Assembly (NCBI GenBank): GCA_013339895.1
Contig: JABACO010000022.1
Location: 5,208,610-5,272,609 of the forward strand
Length of the DNA stretch: 64,000 nt
Reading direction: 5' to 3'
From: Ephydatia muelleri
Lineage: Eukaryota > Porifera > Demospongiae > Spongillida > Spongillidae
The notes below the pieces were generated by a model. That model had not been told where the DNA came from and searched no databases. It was given only the letters and a program-made list of their open reading frames with translations. This document shows, piece by piece, positions 1 to 13,136 of this stretch (positions are counted from its first letter, which is position 1; the number at the start of each line of letters is the position of its first letter). The position numbers were made by a program, and so were the translations under genes.

Positions 1-350
1 CAAGCCATAACATCTGTCCCACTAGATGTACAATGCACCATTATGTCACCAAGCAACCGAATGATAAGCTCTGGAGGCTGTATGAGCTCGGCGGGCTGAA
101 GACTGGTGACTGAATAGCAGCAGGGGCACTTGAGTCGTACAGTGACACGAATCCACTCCTTAAGACACGAGCTACAAACATAGGCGTGGCATGGTAGCTC
201 TATAGGTTGATATAGCATGTACAAACAAATTGGACACTTAACTGCGTCTACCATTGACAATATCTGTTTTGTTGACACAGAAAGCACCAGTACTTTGGTG
301 ATAATAGTAGGTGGTCTATCACAGCCATGATGCCTGTTGGTGTGTACCAT
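1..350 (-). CDS. RING-finger protein, partial (RAG1 N-terminal-like RING/zinc region)
   Basis: Read on the minus strand from an ATG at 350, the frame stays open to the window edge, so the C-terminal part is missing. It contains a C3HC4-like RING: CPIC, then LPCHAYVCSSC, then KCPCC. The histidine sits directly after the third cysteine rather than one residue later, which is unusual. After the RING comes a segment of the type PP-ELIIRLLGDIMVHC, which matches in spacing the piece between the RING and first zinc finger of vertebrate RAG1 (SP-x-LxxLxxLxVxC). Known: RING domains of this kind act as E3 ubiquitin ligases; N-terminal RAG1-like RING sequences have been described in invertebrate transposon-related genes. 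Inference: this is a member of that group. The true start is uncertain; a splice acceptor (CAACAAAACAG) lies inside the frame near 276, so the upstream part may be intron. Alternatives: a TRAF-type or TRIM-type RING protein. Confidence 0.5.
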   Translation of the reverse strand, partial: MVHTNRHHGCDRPPTIITKVLVLSVSTKQILSMVDAVKCPICLYMLYQPIELPCHAYVCSSCLKEWIRVTVRLKCPCCYSVTSLQPAELIQPPELIIRLLGDIMVHCTSSGTDVMA

Positions 351-1299
351 AGCTGCTATACTTGTAAAATGGTTTACATGCCTACAGCATAACATGTTAA
401 GCTACATGAACCTGTACCTTACAAGTGTCAGCAGTGTGTGTGGACCAGTTATATGGCTGCACTTGACACACTTGTATTGGTTCTTACACCTGCAACCTCA
501 ACATTGCCTTATGGCACAAATGTGCAGAACAATTGTGGGTGATCTCCTTCTGGTCTGTTGAGACACTGAGACTAAAGACTATCAGTTTAGGTGCTGCACT
601 GGTATGTAGGCTCTAGCTTTGGTGGTTTGCCCTTGGCTTTGACTCCTCTATGAAGTTTGCACCCACATACCATGCAGAGATCCGCCGATCGGCATTTGTG
701 GTGGGATTCCATAATTTATGAGGTGGTGCGCATTGTGGATGGAGTGATATTATGTATTTCTGTGAGTGGCAGGAACTGCGGCACCACGAGTAAAACACAT
801 ATTCTTACGTGAAAAAGATTGGTCGTTCCACTCCTGCGTCTTTTTGTACCACTTGTAAGGGCGGAAAAAAAGATACGAAGGCCAGACTGAATGACATTTT
901 TCGCGCCATTTGGAGAGTACATGCAATATGCGCGTGGAGAATCACGCTACGCGTTAGCTATAGGACATGCGTTTAAGTAAAAACCAAACTAGTTTTACTA
1001 GTTAGAAATGGTTTCAAGATGTACATTACTGCTACAAGTTTTGCATTTTTGATGGGTGAACTTTTAATGAGATGGCGGCTAGCCATGATTGACTTAAACC
1101 GTAAATGATGTCAGTGTGTTCTATTTATAAGCCTTTTGTCCACTCGAAACAGCTGTGGCATGTATCACATATAATGTATTGAGCTGCAGCTGGTCAATGT
1201 TACACTGCACAATATATTCGTACAAAGTTCCGTGCATGTGGGTCATATATCATTGATATCCACCTCCACAATATCATGAAGCTACTCATTCGTACCGGG
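351..1299. other. Intergenic, nothing recognised
   Basis: Only short frames without domain character are present. No repeat or RNA gene is recognised. Confidence 0.4.
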
Positions 1300-1990
1300 T
1301 CACGCACTGACGCACTGATCCAGTTCGAAAGATAAACAGTCGTACAGATTTGTTTGCAGAGTTAGCGCCACGTGTTGATCACCGATTGGAATACTGACAG
1401 GATACGAGACTAACGTTGAACTGCAGCGATGGACTGTTCCTCTGACGCAAGGCTTTCCAGCTACAGAATATGGATTTGGGGAAGTAAGAAGAGACAGAGA
1501 ATGTACTCTCGAGCTGACAAAAAGGCAATCATTAATTGAGTAAGAATTACTTCCCACTATTTTATATTCACGTATATGACGAACGAGCTATCGGCAATCA
1601 TAAGCTATATATATATAGCGCAAAATTGCTGGCGGCCCAGCAGGGCACGAAAGAGATCTGCATATACCATGGTTGCATAATATAATTATAATAATAGAAC
1701 TGTTGCAAAGGTATATATTTACCTTTGAAGCACACCTCCAAGCTATTAATGCCTCCATTATTAAACTCCAGCTCCAGCTCCGTGCACGTCTTCTGACACT
1801 TAATGCGTATGGCAAATTGATCAAATCGATCGTCAATCTGTGATAAAAGGTTAAACCCCACTGCTGTTAGATCAGTTTTCCAGCCGCAGCCCGTAACGCT
1901 CTTAATAGGCGCCGCACTGGCAGATGGCACGGAGACACAGAAAAAAGCTACGAGCAAGATAAATCCAAATTGCAAAAGCTTTACCATCAT
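1300..1990 (-). CDS. Small secreted eight-cysteine protein, two exons
   Basis: Exon 1 runs 1990-1723 and exon 2 1460-1300. The donor is AAAG|GTAAAT and the acceptor TTCTGTAG|CTGG after a pyrimidine-rich stretch; the phases agree and give 142 residues with a stop. The first ~27 residues are a clear signal peptide (MMVKLLQFGFILLVAFFCVS, cleaved near SASA-AP). The mature part of about 115 residues has eight cysteines (GCGWK, IKCQKTC, EVCFK, GKPC, HRC, YDC, DQC), which would allow four disulfides. It ends shortly after a conserved-looking stretch, YPVSIPIGDQHVALTLQTN. I do not recognise the family; the size and the C/YP-P pattern loosely recall ML/NPC2-like lipid-binding proteins, but this is weak. 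A TATA element sits about 40 bp upstream of the ATG. Confidence 0.6.
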
Positions 1991-2018
1991 CTCACACGGT
2001 ACCGGTGTTAGTCACGTC

Positions 2019-2108
2019 AGAGATAATATATAAAGGGATTGGCAACGCGTCACGTGAGCCATAGAGTTTCGCAATTTTTCGCGTGCCATCCGACCTGCTG
2101 TGAATCGC
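2019..2108 (-). promoter_or_regulatory. TATA promoter of the secreted-protein gene
   Basis: On the minus strand CCAATCCCTTTATATATTAT lies 30-50 bp before the ATG at 1990. A CACGTG E-box is at 2051-2056, and an ACGTGAC element lies on the gene side of the TATA. The arrangement fits a short 5' leader of about 10-15 nt. A related copy in the opposite orientation is at 2735-2818. Confidence 0.5.
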
Positions 2109-2734
2109 ACCTGCGTAGAAGTGAGGACAGAGTCTAAAACTCGCTGGTTTGTTTGAACTAAAAGGAGAAGGCTTATTTGATTGTAATTTTCAAGTTCGCC
2201 ATCACATGTACAACGTGTTGCTCTTTTTTGAAGGGCCGTGAGTGTTCGGTTGCACAGTTTCGAGCTTTTTTGCCAAAATTGCGATTTTTCCGGAACGCCG
2301 TTTTTTGTGGGACAGTATCTTACGAATCGATGGTCTTTTCTGTTTGAAAATGGCTCTATAACGTGCAAGATGGTTAAATTGTAGCGTGGTGTTGTTTGTT
2401 TGTAACGGCAGTGCTCAGAACCGCTCCAACAGAATGTTGGATATGGTAATTTTGTGGGACAGTGTAGCCTTTATCGTGTAAGCTAGATCGCTAAATCTAA
2501 CGCTGTCTTGTAGCTCTTGGTTCATATTTTAGCATCCGAATATTTTTATATCTAGCGCGCGACTACGTTACGGCTTGTATTGTGTCAAAGGTGATGGTTT
2601 TACGGTTGTTTCTAACTTGCTAGCCCATTTTGCAGTCTACAGCGGGTTACAACGCAATTAGCTACTCATCGCCATCCTATAATGATAATTGACCTATTTG
2701 TGTACACGCATACATTTGTTGGTTGTGGGTTCGA

Positions 2735-2818
2735 GTACAGGTGCGGATGGCACGCTCTAATGCGTGAAAAGTGGGCTCGTTTCCAATCCCTTTATATATT
2801 ATCTCTGGTCACGTCAAC
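2735..2818 (+). repeat. Inverted duplicate of the TATA promoter segment
   Basis: Positions 2783-2806 are a perfect 24-bp match to the minus strand of 2019-2042 (CCAATCCCTTTATATATTAT and the following ATCTCT differ in orientation only). Similarity extends upstream through GGATGGCACGC and downstream through a CACGTCA element. I see no convincing coding region directly downstream on the plus strand. Confidence 0.55.
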
Positions 2819-5217
2819 GACCGATGTAGTCAGGACAGAGTGCTGTCCTATTATATTGTCACTGACTGGTGGCGAAATCCCGGAAGCATTTCTGTACTAT
2901 GAATAGAGGGCTCTGAAGATCTCTGTAGTCTTGCGGTCATGACGTAATGTCTCGATCGTCCGATAATAATGTTGTTGTCAAATATGCAGAGATGTACAAA
3001 AGGAAATGTAATATTCCGGACCAGGACCATATTGATATTCATTTGGAGTAGGGGAAATCCCAGGTAGATCCCCTACCCTCCACCCGTCCCTGGTCGCGGA
3101 GCGTATCCTATCAGTATGCCAAAGTAGTCTCGTCTTATATCCTTTTCATCCTCAGCTGCGAAAAGTTGGGTCTGGGTACGAGACTAGTCCGAAAGGTGCT
3201 AACAGAGAGAAATTAATGCTCCTACATCATGCACGCTACCTTCCCCAATGGCACCACATATTTGGTTGCGTCATCTGTTGTGCACGCCACTGTCATCAAC
3301 TCAACACACTCCAGCCATAATACAACTACAGCATACATCCAAAACAACTACTGCAAACAGCCTGATGAAGTTCCTGACAACTGGTAGGGTCTGAGCGGGA
3401 GACAAAAATAAATTTGGAAGAGATGAATCCACATCTCTCCTAGGAAAAACCCCAGTGGCAAACCCTCTATCAGGGAAAATCCACTTCTTTGGTGAAAAAA
3501 CCGCTAACTATCACCGCTCAGCCCAATGCATGACACTCGTCCTAAAGTTGAATGATGGCATTCTGAATGTCCTCGTCCCGGAAATCCTTATCCCAGCCTT
3601 GCTTTGAGTGCCTCCACATGACACATCTGCACTAATAGACAACTGCACTAATAGGAAAGAGGGGGGGGGGGGGGAGGGGGATTGACCTAAACTGCGAACA
3701 CCAGACACTATATCCGAAACTACACGTGGCCAAATATGCGTACGCATCACTCACACCACTCAACAGATATTTGCTTACATCACTCTCACCTCCTGACACC
3801 CCAAACCAACCATTGGCTCAATACACTTTGCTGTATTCATATAGGAGCTTATTTTCTGTCTAATTCGTACCCCAAACGACAGAAAAGTGTATGAGAAAGA
3901 GATTGGCGGTGAATTGAACGCTGAGACAGTTCGGGCAGTTTTGCGATTACAAGCCGGTGTCATAGGCATTACGGTCCGGGGGACCGTAGGGAATACGGTC
4001 ATCCCACCCCCCCCCCCCCCCCCCCCCCCCCTTCTCCCCCCGGACCCAACTCCCTAGGGAATACGGTCCGTCTATATCCAGGGAATACGGTCCGGGGGGA
4101 GGAGGCGGACTCAATTCCCTGAGATATTTGTTGAACAAAGACTTGATAGGCATTTGTGTATTATGAGTGTAATGCAGCCTCGCTTTCGGCACGTGCGAGC
4201 TAAGAAAGAGTAGGGACTGGTTTGAATTTTTTTCTCCCGACTGCATGCATGAGCCGTGTTTTTTTTTTTTTTTTTTTTCTGTACGCCAGCACAGTACCAC
4301 TAGTTTAAACTATAGTGCACGCCGAATTAATTGTATTTATAAACAATATCTCTCCCTCCGAAACTAGGTTTGTCCAGCATCGGTACATTGTACGTCTGTT
4401 GTCGGTCGGCTCTGCATGTAGACTGAAAAAACTTCTGACAACTGAGAGCTGATGACACTGATTGGGTCACGTACTGCAGCTGCTGAGGCGATTTAGAAAA
4501 TTCTGAGGACTTCCTGAAGAGAAATATGCTTTACTGCATGAAGCACAATATATAAGGTACCTTTGAATCACATGTTTTCTCTTCAGTGCATGATGCAATA
4601 GCAGCTTTAAGATAAGGAGCATCATTGGATGGCGTATAGTGAAGGTACGCATTGCGTGTGTGTTTTTATAGCACAAGTTTCACAACCAAGAAAACTGAAA
4701 TGCTACCATGCCTCAAGAGGCCATTCAGCAAGCTAATGCCTTTGTTTTATCAGTTAAATCCAGACAACATTGTAGCAGTACCATCAGAACTACACATCGA
4801 AGTTACTGTATGAGAAGTTGGTGCCAGCTGCACACCAAGCTATGTGACTCTATTCAAGTTACTTCCCAAACTACAGATACTGCTTCCAATAGCATCCACT
4901 ATTCCTGTGACATATCAACACACTGCATACAAGAACACTGAGATGTCTCAACACTTACATGCAAGCATCAATTTGACAAGGATGACCTCCCTAGCTCTTT
5001 ATACACATTCATTACACTTCAGGCATATACTTTAACAAAATTTTTGATCACATGCACAACTACAGCCTAAAAGGATAGCTCTAGCTTAAGCCATAGATTA
5101 GTTGTACTCAATGCATGTGCATGTGTATGTAATCATGTTTCACTGCATGGCATTGTAGAGTGCAAGTACAGTTTCTGAACTAGTAGTTCCCATTACCATA
5201 GTATTGGGTGCTGACCA
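2819..5217. other. Intergenic, low-complexity tracts only
   Basis: Holds a G-rich run at 3661-3680, a 25-nt C run at 4007-4031, a T run at 4258-4279 and the short repeat cluster at 3966-4110. No gene can be supported. Confidence 0.4.
3966..4110. repeat. GGGAATACGGTC repeat cluster around a poly-C tract
   Basis: GGGAATACGGTC occurs three times (about 3989, 4057 and 4081), and the palindrome ACGGTCCGGGGGACCGT is at 3971-3987. The copies flank a 25-nt C run. This looks like local duplication around an unstable homopolymer. Confidence 0.5.
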
Positions 5218-5640
5218 TAGCACCATGAAGCCCACGGGAGCAGCTCTAAAAGGTGCACGCCACACTCGTCAAGTATGGCCTGGCGGGACATCAAGTTGGA
5301 TATGTTTCTCACATCAACTTTGAGAACCACGAAGTCCTCTGTCAGTATTCCAGTATTCGTCCATACAGTTCCTCAACCCATAGATGCCCTTTTCAGCACT
5401 GGAAGGACATGCCACTCCAAACTGATAAGGTTCAAAGAAATCAGCTGCTTTTGATTTCGTTACTAAGCAGGGACATTTGCCAACCAAGCACTGCAATACC
5501 TCTCCCACTGCAATTGGTCGAACATCTGAAGATGAATCTGGTCTGTCTTTGACTAGAGCAGTAAGGCTGCCTCCGGCTAGGTACTTTGAGATACATTCAG
5601 ATGGGACTTTTCCAGAAGCCAAGAAATTAATTTACTATGG
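5218..5640 (-). pseudogene. Family A non-LTR reverse transcriptase, N-terminal RT fragment
   Basis: The minus strand encodes ASGKVPSECISKYLAGGSLTAL, DVRPIAVGE, FQFGVACPSSAEKGIYGLRNC, and, after a frame break near 5314, a motif A remnant (KVDVRNISNLMSRQAIL). The same order and wording occur in the intact copy at 13137-15179, so this is the fingers/palm start of the same kind of RT. It is truncated at both ends and the catalytic part (motifs B and C) is absent. It lies directly downstream, on the minus strand, of a C-terminal fragment of a related element at 5650-6860, so two truncated copies abut. Confidence 0.75.
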
Positions 5641-5649
5641 CTGCCTCGC

Positions 5650-6860
5650 AATCATTACTTTGGCATGTTGCCTCTGAAAAAGTGATGCCCACTTTTTGCT
5701 ATAACTGGTTGGTAACATGATTTTGCCTGGTTTAGTTAGTGCGACCTGATATTCTGCCTGCAAGAGTGGCAAAAACTGGTTTGCTTTTTAACTCCCATCC
5801 ACCAAATGTTTCTACTGCCATGAGAATGAATAGAATGTTCTGAGTGTGAAGAGTTTCTTGATACTTGGTGTTTTTCTGCTCCTCACTCCAGTGAGATGCA
5901 CAAAGCTTTTCAGTCTGAGTGTGATTGTACAGTAAGAGATGGGATTGTATTGGGCTGACAACAGATGGCTACAGGTTTGCCTGCAGACCACAAAGGTCAG
6001 CTGGTTTCATCTCAGTTACAAGGAGGATAAATTGCTTTTCCAACTGAGGGGAAAGAGCAGCTTGGGATGCCATGCCATATATCACATCACTAATAGCATT
6101 TTGTCAGCTGATGTGTTCGCCATTAGTGTTTGCAAATTGTGGCATGATGTCCGGATTTTTCTTGATGTTGGTAACAAAAAGGGCATTTTGAATCCTCAGG
6201 GTTTATATCAGCTCCTATCCACCACCTTGTCACAGCTCTCCATTCATGAGGAGTGAGATAGAGCCCCAAGTTGTCATTTGGGACAACTTACAGCCAAGCA
6301 GAGGCATGTGGAGGGCTACTGCAGTAAGCCTGGCTTTGTCTTGTGGTAGAATGGTAGGAGTAAAGAGGGACAAATAAACTGTGTCATCAACAGCAGCAGA
6401 AAGCTTCTTCTGTGATGGTATGCATTGAGAAGAAGTAGCTATTCAATGGATTGGGATCACTGACTGGTTTTATGTACCAATGGCCTTGTTGAGATGTTGG
6501 TGATTGTCATAAATACCAAATTTGCAAAAGGAGTTGTAAATTGTTTCATCATCATGTATGACAGTAGCTATGTATGCAGCAGCAGCATGTGAACTGACAT
6601 TGCGGAAGCCTAGCCCTTCACATCTTAGACTAAGGGTGCATTGACTCCATTGAACGTCTGTTAAGGAGCTGGACACAATTTTCTCAAAACAAGCTCGTAC
6701 TGCACCATCAAAAACAATTGTGGAACCTTGATTGGGTCTAGAGGGACTGTTCTAATGTAATAGGAAAAATTCCCAAAAGAGGCACGAGATCTTAGAAGGG
6801 AATAAGGAACTTGTGGGTCATCTAGTTGTTCAAGTTTATCAATGCATTATTGCTCCGCAG
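5650..6860 (-). pseudogene. Family A retroelement, C-terminal half with RLE zinc knuckle (decayed)
   Basis: Going down the minus strand one can read the post-RT region (SLTDVQWSQCTLSLRCEGL, HAAAAYIATV, 6676-6550), then ASAWL...VTRWWIGADIN with CPFC...GHHATICKH (about 6310-6120), then KPADL (about 5980). This is the order of the intact copy: thumb region, CCHC knuckle, RPAD-type endonuclease motif. Multiple stops and frameshifts show decay. It diverges from the other copies enough to be an older subfamily. Confidence 0.7.
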
Positions 6861-7779
6861 TTGCTATAAAGAATCTAACCATTATAAATAAATAAAATAA
6901 AATAATAATAATATTGTGTGTAGTCTAGTTTTATATATTTATATGGAACGTTCTATACTATGGCATGTAATTCGTGCCAAAACGAAAAAAAATTACATTG
7001 CGTATATTTATTTATTTATTTATTATTTTTATTTTTTATTTTAAATTCCAAAGAAATTTCGAAATAACCGAGTCATAAATAGACATCGGGACACCACCCA
7101 TGAACTAGTTCTCCGAACGTGAATAGAGGTAAGTATGTCCGATGTACACAATGCTCTTACTATGAGCAGCATCTACGCTTCCGTCTCCCGCGATTATATG
7201 ATCTGCATTTTCCCCCACCACGCGACTTCCTCTTCATCTCTCATACCGGCCTCCGCGATGACTGCTAGTACGTGATTGGAACATACCAAAAGACGCGCAC
7301 GTTCCTTTGCCACACCCTTGGACATGTACTGCTATATAATAAACTAGCACAGGAAAAGCAGTGCCAACACAGGGAACGAGAAACGTAACTGTGGCTGGAG
7401 AGTTAACACTTTGCAGTACCCGACACTCCACCAATCAAAACTGCAGAACGCAACATGGGGTGAAGTGTATGTGTCATATACCATTTCTTGTAAACATGAG
7501 CATGTGGTAGTTTCAGAAGAATGATGCCAGTTGTAGACTTACCCAACTGATGATGGGTAGTGTAGAATTAGGCTAGAGGCTTTAATTTGTCTGTCCATGG
7601 GGGGTTACCTGCTTCTGCCAGTATGTGGGTGTGGGTATGGTGCTGTATGCTTATGATATCATCATAGGTGTCCCAAAATACCTTTATCAACTTTCCATCA
7701 CTATAGTAGCTTTGGAAGAAATTTGACATAAACAAACATTTACCACATTACAGGCATGCACACTGATATTCTAGGACAT
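6861..7779. other. AT-rich intergenic
   Basis: Holds a (TTTA)n / T-rich stretch near 7005-7045. No gene is supported. Confidence 0.4.
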
Positions 7780-8420
7780 GGACAACAGTATTGGCCCTCA
7801 CTAAACAAATGTTCAGCCTTAAATCAAATTCAAAGGTGGCTTGTGATCATGATGAACAATGGATGGCAAACCTTGATGCCAAACTAGAGAAACACTGCTG
7901 TCCATACAATTCCAGGGATGCAAACCCACTCAACTAAGCACAATTAGTACTTCCTCAGCTGAGCTGCACATGCTGCATGTTGCTCTTGTGGCAACAATAT
8001 ATTTGTATTAAGCAGTGAAGCAACAGAGATGTCAAAGCGGCTGGCTTTCTCCAATTTCAATCCATAAATAGAATGTCTGCTGGCATTGACTGTGCTAATC
8101 CCATGCAGAGCCTACTTCCACCTGGACTGACAACTGACACGATGACACGATACTGCCAAGATATCTTTGAGTCTGTTGTGGCGGAAAATAGCATCATCCT
8201 CACATTTGTACATTACAGCATAATGTTCTAAAGGATCTAAAAAGCTACTATAACAAATGACTCGGAAGTGCACACTGTGAACAATGAGGTGTCAGACCTA
8301 GCTACCACTGGACATGTTCAAGGTGTAGGGCACACCTAGACCTATAGAGGAGATTACAGAAAGCCAGCTCGAAGCATGTGGAGATGAAATAGAAAAAACG
8401 ACAGGCTCTATCAGCTGGGA
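7780..8420 (-). pseudogene. Family A retroelement, RLE fragment (decayed)
   Basis: On the minus strand, across frame breaks, one reads YAVMYKCEDDAIFRHNRLKDIL followed by MPADILFMDWNWRKPAAFD and ISVASLLN. These correspond to the knuckle, RHN, RPAD and FDISVTS blocks of the intact copy. Before them lies a weak match to the ARLLSVSSPHASSWL block. Stops at several points show it is dead. Confidence 0.65.
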
Positions 8421-8852
8421 AGGATTTATCAAAATATAATTAACTAAAATCAATTTTAATGTAAATAAATCTTAACCTTAATCTCCAGAGCCAAGTCCTA
8501 CGCGTAGGACCAATATTTGAAAATTCATTATAAATAGAAATGCAAGTTTTTGTCACCCATTTTTTTTTACTGTTGTTTAATGTGTCTATCATAAATTTAC
8601 CAATTGTCAATCTATTTTTTTAAATCACACCCTTGGTTACACGATGCAAAAAAAGGATGCGGTTCTTAAAAATACATTATGTGTACAATTTAATTGTCAC
8701 AGAAAAAAGTATGACAAGTATAACTTCTTGGGGATGTTTTATGAAGCTTGATTGTGTGTGCTACTTAATACATTGTATGGCAGTGTTCTAACTCTAATCA
8801 GTTTTGCCATTTTTACTGAAAACACACTGTGCGTTTTCAAGATTTTGTCCAT

Positions 8853-10478
<1,626 letters not shown>

Positions 10479-10623
10479 ATTGAAACTGTAGTATTGGTTT
10501 TGAGCAAGCCAAACCTGTCTTAACCGCGGCAGTATCGCTGATCTGCATCATCTTGAATCTTATTAACCAGTAATCTAAAATAAAGCACCAAGTGTGCTTC
10601 ATTCTTTTAGAAAGGGGTCATCA

Positions 10624-10657
10624 TCCTTATTAAAGGATGGCCATCCTTAAATAAGGA
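10624..10657. repeat. 34-bp near-perfect palindrome
   Basis: Arms TCCTTATTAAAGGATGG and CCATCCTTAAATAAGGA meet without a loop; 16 of 17 pairs match. It lies about 150 bp upstream of the piggyBac-like ATG and could be the relic of a small inverted-repeat element. Confidence 0.7.
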
Positions 10658-11347
10658 TTGCAAGAGATTAAACATTAAAAGTTCATACATTACACAAATT
10701 TATAACTCTTTTGTTACTTGGCTAAAGATGCAAATTTACAGGTATAAAATTAATACACAACCATACATGCATAATATAACAACCTGGTTCAATGAACCTC
10801 TACTTCCCACTAAGCACATAAATTCTTGCATGTGGTGGCCATTGAAGAAGGAAATCACAACTTTAGGTGCAGTACATGTAATAATCAAGACTTATGTAAA
10901 GACAATGTTCTTTTAAAAAAAGTTCATTAAGAGTGGTCTTTGTGTGGTTTTAAGTTTGATTTCAAACGTTTGGCTAATGCATTGTATAAATTCATTAAGG
11001 TTGATAATCCTATAAAGAAATACGTATTCATTTAAACCTTTGCCTTCATTTGCGGACACCCGGCATTATACATGTACCAACAAATTTTGGGGTGGCATGG
11101 GTCAGAAAAGACAAATAATGAAGTTGCTAAGATAATTAAACTACATTGAGCAGTAGTTATATATTTGTTCAAAACATATTTGCAAGTCTGTTTTGAACAA
11201 AATTGTTGATAATGCAAAACTATTCCTCCGTGCACAACAATTGACTTGTATATAAAAACCAATTGAAAGTGGAAATGAAATTATACAGGTAATTTGGTTT
11301 GAATTGATTTGATTTTGTAGTGCATATAATTGATGAATAAACCATCT
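10658..11347. other. AT-rich intergenic
   Basis: No coding region or RNA gene can be supported. Confidence 0.4.
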
Positions 11348-12616
11348 GAGTTACTGGGATCTTAGTCGTGCCGATGCAGCGAAACTCCTATCCCAATTGG
11401 CAGAAGTAGGTGCAGAGGATCCCCAGGTGGCTTTCCTTCTCCTACGGCAATGTGCCACATTCTGTAAGTTGGTGCACCTTGCCCGTTCCACACCTCCTTC
11501 ATACGTCGCTGATGGCTTGGCTTTATTTGACAAGGATGTGCGTCAATGCTTCTCTGAATGCACAGCGTTAGACACCTCTGATATTGATTGGATGCAAGCA
11601 CAACTCAGTCTTAGTAGGGGTGGACTTGGCCTTCGTAGTTTGGCATGCCATTCCGTTGCAGCGTACCTAGCCTCTCTTAGTAGTTCGGGCTTTGACAAGT
11701 CTTTTAACTTGCATTTGTCGGAATCAATCGCGCTTTTTAATGAGTTAGTGCCAGCAGCTGATTCCATCACTGAAGAGCTATTAGCCACCTCTAACCTGCG
11801 CCAGCACACTTTGTCTAGCAAAATTGAAGATCAGCAATTTCGACAGCTGTTTGATCTCTCCTCTCCGGCCCATAGAGCTCGCTTATTATCAGTCTCATCA
11901 CGTCATGCTGCCTTCTTGGCTTACTGTTATCCCCTCTCCAGGCCTTAACCTGCATCCTAGAGCCTAATGAATTTCAGGTCGCCATCAAGTGGTGGCTTGG
12001 TATGGATGTTTCATTTGGCTCTTGCTGTCCCTATTGTCCTAACCACAGGCTGGACCCGCTTGGTCACCATGCATTGACGTGCAAACACGGAGGTGATGTG
12101 GTCTTGCGTCACAACAGCCTTCGTGATGTTTTTGTGGAGTCCTGTCATAGGGCTTGCTTAGGAGGTCAGGTCGAAGTCGGAAGTGGTCTTGGTCTTGACA
12201 GGCTGCACTCTCGTCCTGCTGACGTACTTGTCAACAACTGGCACCTTGGCAAACCTGCTGCTTTTGACCTCACTGTCACTTCACCGCTTAACCCAATCAC
12301 TTTGACTGAAGCGGGGGTGAGGTGTGGGTCTTCTGCTCTGTTTGCTGAGGCGAGAAAGCATAATGCCAATGACTCAAAGTGTGCTGAGCTTGGATGGGTG
12401 TGCATTCCCTTAGCTGTGGAGTCATATGGATGCTGGGGCACAGAAGCACAACAATCCTTCTCGGGTCTTGCGGCTCGTCTAGCCATCCAAATGGGATGTA
12501 GCAAATCTCAGGCTACCACCACCGTGTACCAGAGGCTAAGCCTTTCGCTCGTGAGAGCCAACGCTAGAGCCTTGCTCTCCCGTGCAAGGCTTCGGCAGTC
12601 GGAGGAGGGGGGTTGA
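11348..12616 (+). pseudogene. Family A retroelement, 5'-truncated C-terminal half
   Basis: The frame begins inside the post-RT region (EDPQVAFLLLRQCATFCKLVHLAR) and continues through GGLGLRSLACHSVAAYLASL. A one-base frameshift near 11910 splits the ORF; the second frame (to 12616) has the endonuclease region: CPYC...LDPLGHHALTCKHGG, RHNSLRD, RPADVLVNNW, AAFDLTVTSPLN, ELGWVCIPLAVESYG, LVRANARALLSRAR. The RT domain is absent, consistent with 5' truncation during target-primed reverse transcription. It is otherwise well preserved and hence fairly young. It ends in a short 3' region leading to TTATTATCATTATT. Confidence 0.8.
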
Positions 12617-12831
12617 GGTGTGTGGGTGTGGGGTGGTTGCTGCTGAGACTTTGATTTTGTTGGTGTGCTATGTAAAATTTGAAATTCCATGCTATTTATG
12701 TAAATTATTATCATTATTTTTTTTTCTTAAATACGGATGATAACTTACAGATGGAACAACATTACAGGGAATACACAAAAGAATGCACATTATTATTATT
12801 ATTATATACACTAAAATAAGTCCTATAACAG

Positions 12832-13107
12832 TCAAGTTAACCTAGATAGGATAGCTCTACAGTTCGCCCTTACTAATGTCAACCCTAGGCGGCTGTACAG
12901 GCTAAAAATGGTCTTGGACTTTTGTTCATTATTCCTGACGGAGAGACGACCTGCAAGCTTTGATAATGCTGCCACTGCTTCAGCTCCCCAACACCCGTAG
13001 GTCTCAACCACAAGAGGGATGCAGGCCCACCCCAATTCGTCACACTTTTTGTCGCTGTTGTTGTGTTTTCTGTTCTCAGCTAACTGGGCTGCCGAACCAG
13101 CCGTCAT
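12832..13107 (-). pseudogene. Family A retroelement, extreme C-terminal fragment
   Basis: The 91-residue frame (TAGSAAQLAENRKHNNSD, ELGWACIPLVVETYGCWG, LVRANCRAILSRLT) matches the last 90 residues of the intact copy. It begins where the 3' end of the copy at 13137-15179 stops, so on the minus strand the two are head-to-tail. It is followed by an ATAATAATAATAAT tail at 12790-12806. Confidence 0.8.
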
Positions 13108-13136
13108 TCAATAAAAATAAAAATACACAAAAACAG

